A stretch of DNA of 64,000 bases. Origin: Ectothiorhodospiraceae bacterium. Its GTDB lineage: Bacteria > Pseudomonadota > Gammaproteobacteria > Nitrococcales > Aquisalimonadaceae. The notes under the pieces were generated by a model. The model did not search any database. It was not told the DNA's origin and worked only from the letters and a program-made list of their open reading frames with translations. The position numbers were made by a program, and so were the translations under genes. Where the stretch lies: contig JAFIFV010000058.1 in NCBI GenBank assembly GCA_020831845.1, forward strand, positions 1 through 64,000. The letters are read 5' to 3'. This document shows positions 11,101-18,275 of the stretch, one piece after another. Numbering within the stretch: position 1 is the first letter of the stretch; every line of letters starts with the position of its first letter.

Positions 11101-13325
11101 AGACGGTATTCACCGTCCCGCAGGTAGCGCTGGATGAGGAAGTTGCGGCCGCTGCCGCCTTCCGTCGAGGAAGCCAGTTCCAGCGTGGTACGATCACGCA
11201 GCTCACCGCGGGTATCCAGCAGGCCGGTGGATTCCAGCCGGTACAGCGCCGGCTCCGTCACGCGCAGCAGCAGGCTCTGACGGCTCTGGTGAGGCAGCGT
11301 AAGGCGCACCTCACCGTCCTGCGGCAGCTCCGCCGGCGGCTGGATGCGGCTGGCCAGAACCTGCTGCGGCAATACGTCCAGATCCGCATGGGTGACCACG
11401 GCGGGTGGTTCCTGCTGCCAGCGCAGGTGGAAGTTCACCGGCCGATCCGCGTCATTGCGGACGTAGGCGGTAAACGGGCCATCCCTGTTGACCGGGATGG
11501 CGCTGTCCCACGGCCCCTGCCGGCGCGCGGCGATCGGCAGCAGGCTTCCATCCGGGGCCTCGGCGACCAGGGTCCGGCCGCGTACGCCCTGGACCGGGAA
11601 ATCCCGGATGCTGCCGCCGGCCTGAGTCACCGGCAGCACCTGTTCCAGCCGCAGCGGCGTCGTGCGGATGACCAGCCCGCCACCGCCGTGGTCGAAGTCG
11701 TTGACCTCGGCAATCCGGCTCCTGCCGCTGTCCACCAGCCGCAGCATACCGGCATCGCGAACCGCGACCGCTTCGGCTTCGTCGACGTGATCGTCGCCAT
11801 CCGGCCCGATGCGCAGCTCGGCGATACCGGGATGCCCGGCGGCCGGACGCAGGGACAAGCGGTAGAGCCCGGCATTGAGCTCCCAGACATGGCGGCTGCC
11901 GGCTTGCCAGTCGGTGCCGGCCGTGTGCGGCGCGGACTGATACAAGGGCTGGATGCGAAAATCGGCGATGGCTTCGGACTGTTCGGTCAGTTCGGCCCGA
12001 TAGGTTCCGCCGTCCTCCACCTGCAGCAGCAGGTCCACGGGCCGCAGCAGGTTGAAGCGGTCGCGCCAGGCCTGCCGCTCCGAGACGGTCGGCAGCTGCC
12101 CCGTGAGCAGACCGCCCACCCCCCGGCGCAACAGTTCGTGGTCGACCACCGCGACGGTGGCCTGGACCGAGTCACGCGGATCGCCAAGACCGGCAATGCC
12201 GATCCACTGCGCCTCGGTATGTGGACGGTGCAGGGAATACCGGGTGCCGTGGTGCAGGTAGGCCAGCCGATACGGCTGTCCGGGGGCGTGTTCCACGGTG
12301 ATCAGCCTGGGCCGATGGCCATCCCCGTCGCGCACGGTCACTTCCGGCAGGCGGGCATCGCGGTCCAGCACCGCGCTGCTGAGGCGGACACCGAACGGGT
12401 CCGCGCCCTCCGCCAGCGGGCCTACGCTCAGCCGGGCGGGCTCGGCCTCATCCAGCTTCAGCTGGTACACATTGGCCGTGGTATTGACCCGCCATCTGTC
12501 CACCCCGAACGGGCTGGTCCGGTGCTGCCACCAGCCGTAGGCCGGCAGTTCGGGGATACCCTTGCGCAGGTACAGCGGTGCGCCCTCGGCCTCTTCCGCC
12601 CAGCGCTCGCCTTGGCCGCCGTAGACGGTCAGCCGGTAGATGCCCGGCTGCAGCCGGGTGTGGACGGTGCGTGCCTGCAATGGCCGGCCGCTCTCCGGCT
12701 CGATGCGACGACGATCTGGCACCACGTCGGTAAGCCATTCGCCATCACGCCAGAGGCGGACGTCATCCAGGTAGCGGCCGGCCAGTTCCAGCGTCATCCA
12801 GCGAGGCTCGTCCACCACGACCCAATAGGAACGCTGCTGGAAGTCCTCCAGCGTGGTTTCCAGCAGACGGGCTTCGGTCAGGCGGGGAAACGGCGCCTGA
12901 TGGAGTTCCCGGTACGGATGGACGCGGAAAGCGACCTCGCCCTCGCCATCGGGGTGCAGCACGGCCTTGACCAGACCGGCGCCAAAAATACGGTCGTGCC
13001 GATGACGGCGGGTTTCCAGCGGCCCGGCCATGCGGTCGACCAGTTGCACGCCGACCGGCATGTCGCCGTCGGCAATGAAGGCATGGCGTCCCGGCTCGGA
13101 CACCAGGATTTCCCGGCTGTGCCGGCCGGATACCGACAGCGTCTGTTCCACCGGCTCCGACGCGATCTCCAGGGTCGGGCTCACCTCTGCCGACACGCAG
13201 ACGCCTGCCGAAAGGAGCCCGGCCGCAACGGCAACGCATGCCAGCCGGCAGCGTAGCGAATCGGACGAAAAACCACCCCCTGGAGCACCGGCGAGGCCTG
13301 CCGCCGAGCTTGTTGCTGTCGTCAC
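8160..13325 (-). CDS. Giant predicted secreted protein (1721 aa) of repeated beta-rich modules, function unknown
   Basis: N-terminal signal-like segment (LRCRLACVAVAAGLLSAGVCVSAEV); recurrent 'L..G.YRL.v' units such as RNFLIQRYLRDGEYRLVTG, WNFLISRHLPAGRYSLEL, HRDLPAGNYYLIAHL; 3-bp gap to the A2M start. Confidence 0.8.
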   Translation of the reverse strand: MTTATSSAAGLAGAPGGGFSSDSLRCRLACVAVAAGLLSAGVCVSAEVSPTLEIASEPVEQTLSVSGRHSREILVSEPGRHAFIADGDMPVGVQLVDRMAGPLETRRHRHDRIFGAGLVKAVLHPDGEGEVAFRVHPYRELHQAPFPRLTEARLLETTLEDFQQRSYWVVVDEPRWMTLELAGRYLDDVRLWRDGEWLTDVVPDRRRIEPESGRPLQARTVHTRLQPGIYRLTVYGGQGERWAEEAEGAPLYLRKGIPELPAYGWWQHRTSPFGVDRWRVNTTANVYQLKLDEAEPARLSVGPLAEGADPFGVRLSSAVLDRDARLPEVTVRDGDGHRPRLITVEHAPGQPYRLAYLHHGTRYSLHRPHTEAQWIGIAGLGDPRDSVQATVAVVDHELLRRGVGGLLTGQLPTVSERQAWRDRFNLLRPVDLLLQVEDGGTYRAELTEQSEAIADFRIQPLYQSAPHTAGTDWQAGSRHVWELNAGLYRLSLRPAAGHPGIAELRIGPDGDDHVDEAEAVAVRDAGMLRLVDSGRSRIAEVNDFDHGGGGLVIRTTPLRLEQVLPVTQAGGSIRDFPVQGVRGRTLVAEAPDGSLLPIAARRQGPWDSAIPVNRDGPFTAYVRNDADRPVNFHLRWQQEPPAVVTHADLDVLPQQVLASRIQPPAELPQDGEVRLTLPHQSRQSLLLRVTEPALYRLESTGLLDTRGELRDRTTLELASSTEGGSGRNFLIQRYLRDGEYRLVTGVQGRSAGPMAVRLARTPIDDGGLLPPDTTGRATLSPEGAIRYTVPVSRPGPHRIHVRGLEQDFAIQLDGPDGWPVIVPGSRTPLTVRLEPGEHTLTVIPQAVTARAVTRVRAPPEPAVETEGHGPHPLPLNARRSHLWREPGDGQSERHPDQWEFALDAPMDVRVDLHPAMEAELQRRDDRAWRPVARIRGAVEPAWHALEAGDHRLLVRAARRDDRRSYRLAVSTRELPFGQSRRVAVPGSVPLSLAEDGMVQLWSLSGLDVEATLRDADGHRVAFSDSRPDDWNFLISRHLPAGRYSLELNAADGRDGEADIALAWLERGDKPALAAGDDAEQQERKVHAYPLALPDVVPEQGYPLLVETRSRGTHGLSLERLEGDRWQVLHTVTGRTNRAGLVLAGTDAAPHRLQVWPLDDGQAPVQIAVGTAPDSLLEEPGAGDTLMVQPRAVPGTGMTLASSRLPVATLQQAQGADDLLWAHPGGVFRPAARGWIPATEPVLWLVGDREPAPVTLTAPRLRAGQRLDVPVASAVRLPVDDRAGNETTFRLWLAESAGPAPVVRAAERDDSRWTVAGRSAVAVALPGEEVALLEVRRADGVDRPATLRLEQRTLAVEDHGALAVNARRQVHLEAGTVAQFVLPDGAAHELRLAGPAGIAAITGGGNDGQVHWTGLSAGTVRGPVRGGVLWLANAGESSAGISLSLLPAGAHRHLEPGRMLHLAEGHRGERIVSVSGLEPDAVIRLGGDLGLAYMLTGDGRMIRSANGMIAVGNASRGRLHLAHGTGAYGVWIEADDGPEWTEAATISTATPALLGLRSPAAAVARVGERGDYWLDAAHPVDVLLPAGEHRLRFALAGTGGVPEWRLASADPMPEGLGEPVRLAPGESRVFGFRLDEERTVGVGLRADQDVVQGRLMDAHGEVLGEGVVQLHRDLPAGNYYLIAHLPPDQAPVLVRAALVGSEAPEDLVPDEVRRRLSGQGQE

Positions 13326-13425
13326 CGGTTCCCTCGGCCATGTTGTTCTTCGTAGACCCGCGACATCCTGCGAGTGCTTTCAGGAAGCGCTGCGCGCCAC
13401 GCTTGGCATCGGGAACAGTCTGGCT

Positions 13426-13461
13426 GCAACGCGACGGCGTGAAGACTTCAGCGCTTCCTTT
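13426..13461 (+). repeat. Copy 2 of the 36-bp degenerate intergenic repeat
   Basis: gcaaCGCGACggcgtgaagACTTCAGCGCTtCCTTt; an inverted 11-mer AGGAAGCGCTG (13382-13392) matches CAGCGCTTCCT (13449-13459). Confidence 0.6.
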
Positions 13462-13568
13462 GTGCCGAGCATACGCAAACAGGCTGTCGAGGGGAACGGC
13501 GAAGCATTCCCGCGAGCGCATGCGATTCGGCGATCGTTGCCGGTGGCGGGCAGGACGCCGCAGAAAGT

Positions 13569-13859
13569 TCAGTCGTCCGGCACGAACAGCATGGTGCCGT
13601 CATCCAGGCGGTAGGTGGTGCCGGCACGAACACCCTGCCCCTCGCCGATCTCGCCGCTGGTTTCGAAGCGCTCCAGCCGCTCCGCGGCGTCCGGGATGAT
13701 CTCGCCCCCCTCGTCACGGGCGGTCTGCTGCAGCGTGGTGGCGGCGCTCTGCGCCACCATGATCAGCAGCATGACCACGATCACCAGGAACACATCCACC
13801 ACGTTGACCACGGACAGGATGGGATCGTCGGCTTCCTCGGACTCCAGAAAACGACTCAC
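13569..13859 (-). CDS. DUF2149-like small membrane protein, ExbD/TolR-like TM segment
   Basis: 96 aa; DPILSVVNVVDVFLVIVVMLLIMVAQ resembles the ExbD 'PLvDvmLVLLIiFMv' TM with Asp; 4-nt overlap with the upstream ExbB-like gene. Confidence 0.75.
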   Translation of the reverse strand: MSRFLESEEADDPILSVVNVVDVFLVIVVMLLIMVAQSAATTLQQTARDEGGEIIPDAAERLERFETSGEIGEGQGVRAGTTYRLDDGTMLFVPDD

Positions 13860-14335
13860 GCCCGCGCCTCCTGCTGCTCAAGGCTCTTCAACGCGGACAG
13901 CAGCCAGCGACGGCGGACGGTGAGCACCCAGAAGGTGATGGAGGCCGTGATCAGCGCCAGGATAACGGCGGCGAAAGCCACCACCAATTGTTCGCCGACG
14001 GTGGCCAGGTCGCCGTCGCCAAGAGCCAGCAGCGCCGGGCCCAGTGGGATCATGGTCGCCACCAGTCCCAGCATGGGCGCGGTGCGCGACACCACCCGCA
14101 GCGGTTCCAGCCGACGCAGGATGAGCAGTTCCAGCTCTTCGCTGTCCGCAGGGCCGTGGGCGGCCTGGTGCGCCCTGAGCGGGCAGTGCTGCCGGCCCCG
14201 ACGCCGTTGCCAGGCGTCCATGGCGAAGGCCCCCAGGGCATAGAAGGCATAGGCGAACAACAGCAGGATCAATACCAGCACCGGCATCAGGAACAGCCGG
14301 CCCAGTTCGTACATGGCGAGTTCGAGTGCGGTCAT
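13856..14335 (-). CDS. MotA/TolQ/ExbB proton-channel family protein
   Basis: 159 aa; three hydrophobic segments; RTAPMLGLVATMIPLGPALLALGDGDLATVGEQLVVAFAAVILALITASITFWV matches the ExbB/TolQ C-terminal pattern. Confidence 0.88.
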   Translation of the reverse strand: MTALELAMYELGRLFLMPVLVLILLLFAYAFYALGAFAMDAWQRRRGRQHCPLRAHQAAHGPADSEELELLILRRLEPLRVVSRTAPMLGLVATMIPLGPALLALGDGDLATVGEQLVVAFAAVILALITASITFWVLTVRRRWLLSALKSLEQQEARA

Positions 14336-17300
14336 GCGGGAAATCCTCGATCCGGATGAATGGAAGCGCGCCGGGCACGCCAGCCCTGGTGGCCGACGCC
14401 CAGCAGGAAGCAGAGCAGCAGGGCAAGCAGGTAGAGCAGTGTCAGCCAGTCGCGGGCGGATTCCGCGCCGGCCTCGCTCACCGGCTGCATGACCTGGCCG
14501 GTCACGGTGACGGGTTGCGCCGCGCCGCCGGGCATGGCGGCGTTCATGCCGAATCCCGCCGCGGTTTCCATGATGAATTCATCCCGCGCCGCACTGTCGT
14601 TGCTACCGCCGTGCGCCTCGGTCCAGTCGTGATGGTGCGCCACCAGCGCCTCCAGCACGGCATCGTCCGGCGTCCAGTGGCCGGTGCGAACGGCATCCAG
14701 CATGCGCTCGATGATACGGGTCAGCGCTTCCGGGTTGTGGCTCTCGAACCACTCCGCCAGCCCCAGGTCATAGGCGTCGTCCACATAGATGTCGAAGAAC
14801 CGCGTCCACTGGTCGTCACGCACCATTTCCGGGGCCGTGGCCTGCCAGCCCCAGAAATTCTCGATGGTGGCCTGCAGCGTGGTGGTGCCGGAGTAGCCCT
14901 CGTTCACCATGCTCTGCAGCCAGCGCGGGTGGTGATAGCGGGTACGCAGTTCCCGCGACAGGAACCGGTCGGCGCGCTCGGTCTGTGCGCTGGCGGGGTC
15001 ACGCAGGTTGCTGATATAGAGCGTCGGCCGCTCGCCGCCGGCCACCTTGGCACCCAGCGACAGGCCGCCCAGGTACTGGAAGGGATCATCCGAGCTGAGC
15101 AGACCGTACAGGTTGGAGCTGCGCGCGAAGATTGCCGCATCCACGGTGGCGAGCTGGGTCTCGAACAGGTTCAGACCCGGTACGGTCTCGCCCCAGTGCT
15201 CCGGATCCGGCCCATAGGCATGCTGCAGACGGTCGAGGAAAACCCGGCCCAGGTAGGCTTCGTCCAGCACGCTGCCGTTGGACCAGGCATCCACATCGGC
15301 CACGGCGCCGTCCAGGCCCAGACCGTACTGGCCGATGTCCGAGGAGAAAGCACGGGTCCGGCTCAACCGCTCCACCGCGTCGGCATCCAGCCCGGCGGCG
15401 GCCAGTTGCTCGGCCAGGGCCCGGGTCATGGCCCGGACCGGGTTGTCCGGTTCATCCTGCCCGGCGGCCAGCGCGGCGGCTTCCGCCAGGAGTTCCAGGG
15501 TGCCGGCGAAGGCGTCGCGGTAGAGGCCGCTGGTCTGCAGCAGCACGTCTACGCGCGGGCGGCCCAGTTCCTCCGCGGGAACAACTTCCACGCCGGCCAG
15601 TCGGCCGCGATCATTCCACACCGGTCTGACGCCCAGGGCGGTGAGTACCTGCCCCTCCACCACGCCATGGTGGCGCATCACTTCCATGGACCAGAGCGTG
15701 AAGGCCAGCCGCTCGGGCGGCCTGCCATGCTCGGCCTCGTGATCGGCGATCAGGCCCTCCATCAGTTCGGCGCCGGCCTCGAACGCCGCCCGGGTGGGCA
15801 CGCGGGAGGGATCGAAACCGTACAGGTTGCGGCCGGTGGGCAGCGAGTCCGGGTTGCGGATCGGGTCGCCGCCCACCGAAGGTTGCACGAATCGCCCCTC
15901 CAGGGCCGCCAGCAGGGCCGACAGCTCCTGCTGGTCCCGCAGCGCCTGCATGTAACCGGCTCCGCGCTCCAGCTGTGCGCGCAAGGCGTCGGGGGCATCG
16001 TCCGGTGGCGAGTCCTCCAGCAGGAAATCGTGCAGCACCCGGTACGGCCGCGATTCGAACACGGCGGTCTCGTGGTCGCCGGCAAACAGTTCTTCCGGGT
16101 CGGACGAAACCAGTTCCAGGAAATCATCGGCCAGCATCTGCATCACCGTGGTGACCAGGTGGGCGTCCTCGGCCGGCCGGCCGAAGGTGTGCAGGCCGAT
16201 GGGCTCGCTCTGCTGCGCCATGGCATGGATATAGTTGTGCAGCTCGTGCAGGTAATGATGGAAGTGATGACCCAGCGTGTGGTCGTCGAAACCCAGGTCC
16301 TGGTGGATATCCAGCTCCCGGCTGACGGCGATGATCTGCGCCTGTACCCGGTCGCGGGCAGCACCGTCGTCCATGGTCTCCCAGTCGTGCACCAGATGGT
16401 GCAGGTCCACCAGTTCGTGGTAGAGCGCTGCCGGCGCGAACGGCGGCGTCTGGTGGGAGATCATCGTGGCACGCAACCGCCGCTTTGCCAGCGTGGCCTC
16501 GGCCAGGTTGTCGACGATATACGGATAGACATGGGGCAGTTCACCGACCACGGCATGCGGATCGTCGTCCAGCGCCAGGCCACGGGTCTTGCCGACGCCG
16601 AATTCGGCTGAACCGTGGGTGCCGAAATGGATCAGAGCGTGTGCTCCATGCGCCTCATGCAGCCAGGCATAGCTGGCCAGGTAGTCATGGCTGAACGGCA
16701 GATCGGTATTGTGATAACTGCCCTCGCGCTCCGGATCGCCGCGCGGCGCCCTCGGCGGCTGCGACAGCAGGGCCACGTTGCCCAACCGCAGACGCGGGAC
16801 GACGAAATACTTGCGGCCATCACGCTCCACGACCGTGCTGGCGGATTCAGGCTCGCCCCATTCCTGCAACGTGCGCTGGACCAGGGTGTCGCCCCTGCTG
16901 GCCAGCCATTCCCGGTAACGGTCCAGCGGTAGCAAGACCGCAAGCCCGTCTTCCAGCAGGCCCTCCAGATCGGCATCGGGATAATAGGCGCCCACCAGCC
17001 GCTTGCCGGCCTCGGTGACACCCTCGACATCCGCCTCCGGCACGTCGTAGCCGGCCCGCTCCAGGGCCTGCAGGGTGGCCACCAGACTCTCCGGCACATT
17101 CATGTTGGACGCGGAGAAATTGGTGTCGCCGGAAGGGTAGTTGTAGATGTAGATACCCAGGCGCTTGTCGGCATTCGGCATGCGCGCCAGTTGCGCCTGA
17201 TTCATGGCCCGCCGGACCAGCCTGTCCAACTCCGGTTGGACAGGCACTACCTGGCCGTCACCCTCCCTTTCGGCGGCCACCACGGTGGGATCGGTCGCAC

Positions 17301-18273
17301 CGGCCATCTCCGCCATGGCGAAGTAGAACGGCGTACTGCCCCGGGGGAAACCCACCGGATCCGCCCGCCAGGCGGCTTCATCGCCGTCCCTGTAGATCAG
17401 CCCCTGCAGCACCGGGACACCGAGATCGCGAAAGTCCTTCCGCCGGCCTTCCGGGTTCAGTGCCACACGATAGAACAGCAGCGCGTCAATCACAGGGTCG
17501 CCGTCGGGCGCGACCACGGCAGGCAGGCCTTCCGGATCGTTGACCGGCACGTAGAAAACCAGCGGCACACCGCCGGCGGCCTCGATGCGCTCCGCGGTGG
17601 CGTCGATCCAGTCGGTCAGCGTGTGACGGATGTGGATGTCATGGACCAAGACACCGATGACCGGCTTGCCGCCGAAGTCACCGTACCAGTTGCGGTAGCT
17701 GTCCAGATACGGGAACACTACCCCCTCGTAATCCGGGTGGTAGACGCCGCGCTCGGGATAACGGATCGGATCCGGCGCCGTGCCCGCGTGCAGGCCCAGC
17801 ACCGGGCCGGCGATGTGGCGGTAGAGGGCGTCGAAATTGCGAGCGCCGCCCTCGGACAGATACAGGCCCAGGCGCTCGCCCAGGGAGGTTTCCAGCCCAT
17901 CCACCTCGGTACGCTCGCGGTGAACGATCACCATCGGCGTTCCGCTGGCGCTCAGCGCCTCCCGCAAGGCCTGCACGCGTTCCGGTTGCGCAATGGCGTG
18001 ACTGGGCGCGAACACCACGACCAGATCATGCCCTTCCACCAGCGCCGCATCCGGCTCTGGTGGAAGGGTCTCGACGTAACCGGTTTCGGTTTCGATTCCG
18101 TGCTCCCGGCCCGTAAGCCGCAGCTCGGCCAGCAGACCTGGACGAACCGTGTCGTTCCCCAATAGCAGGATGCGCGCGGGAGCATCCGCCGAAGCGCCTG
18201 ACGGTACGAGTATGCACAGCGCCAGCACGATGAGCCCCAGCAGCCTGTGGGCCGTGTGCTTCCCTCCTTCCAT
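14332..18273 (-). CDS. CobN/Mg-chelatase H-family protein with predicted N-terminal signal peptide and C-terminal TM anchor
   Basis: 1313 aa; HFGTHGSAEFGVGKTRGLALDDDPHAVVGELPHVYPYIVDNLAEATLAKRR and IGLHTFGRP are CobN-like; N-terminus HRLLGLIVLALCILVPSGASADAP; C-terminus DWLTLLYLLALLLCFLLGVGHQGWRARR. Confidence 0.9.
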   Translation of the reverse strand: MEGGKHTAHRLLGLIVLALCILVPSGASADAPARILLLGNDTVRPGLLAELRLTGREHGIETETGYVETLPPEPDAALVEGHDLVVVFAPSHAIAQPERVQALREALSASGTPMVIVHRERTEVDGLETSLGERLGLYLSEGGARNFDALYRHIAGPVLGLHAGTAPDPIRYPERGVYHPDYEGVVFPYLDSYRNWYGDFGGKPVIGVLVHDIHIRHTLTDWIDATAERIEAAGGVPLVFYVPVNDPEGLPAVVAPDGDPVIDALLFYRVALNPEGRRKDFRDLGVPVLQGLIYRDGDEAAWRADPVGFPRGSTPFYFAMAEMAGATDPTVVAAEREGDGQVVPVQPELDRLVRRAMNQAQLARMPNADKRLGIYIYNYPSGDTNFSASNMNVPESLVATLQALERAGYDVPEADVEGVTEAGKRLVGAYYPDADLEGLLEDGLAVLLPLDRYREWLASRGDTLVQRTLQEWGEPESASTVVERDGRKYFVVPRLRLGNVALLSQPPRAPRGDPEREGSYHNTDLPFSHDYLASYAWLHEAHGAHALIHFGTHGSAEFGVGKTRGLALDDDPHAVVGELPHVYPYIVDNLAEATLAKRRLRATMISHQTPPFAPAALYHELVDLHHLVHDWETMDDGAARDRVQAQIIAVSRELDIHQDLGFDDHTLGHHFHHYLHELHNYIHAMAQQSEPIGLHTFGRPAEDAHLVTTVMQMLADDFLELVSSDPEELFAGDHETAVFESRPYRVLHDFLLEDSPPDDAPDALRAQLERGAGYMQALRDQQELSALLAALEGRFVQPSVGGDPIRNPDSLPTGRNLYGFDPSRVPTRAAFEAGAELMEGLIADHEAEHGRPPERLAFTLWSMEVMRHHGVVEGQVLTALGVRPVWNDRGRLAGVEVVPAEELGRPRVDVLLQTSGLYRDAFAGTLELLAEAAALAAGQDEPDNPVRAMTRALAEQLAAAGLDADAVERLSRTRAFSSDIGQYGLGLDGAVADVDAWSNGSVLDEAYLGRVFLDRLQHAYGPDPEHWGETVPGLNLFETQLATVDAAIFARSSNLYGLLSSDDPFQYLGGLSLGAKVAGGERPTLYISNLRDPASAQTERADRFLSRELRTRYHHPRWLQSMVNEGYSGTTTLQATIENFWGWQATAPEMVRDDQWTRFFDIYVDDAYDLGLAEWFESHNPEALTRIIERMLDAVRTGHWTPDDAVLEALVAHHHDWTEAHGGSNDSAARDEFIMETAAGFGMNAAMPGGAAQPVTVTGQVMQPVSEAGAESARDWLTLLYLLALLLCFLLGVGHQGWRARRASIHPDRGFPA

Positions 18274-18275
18274 GC

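Noticed and set aside
14332-18273. Annotation as cobaltochelatase subunit of cobalamin biosynthesis
   Set aside because: Signal peptide, C-terminal TM, divergent motifs, and no CobS/CobT or other cob genes in the window make this assignment unsafe.
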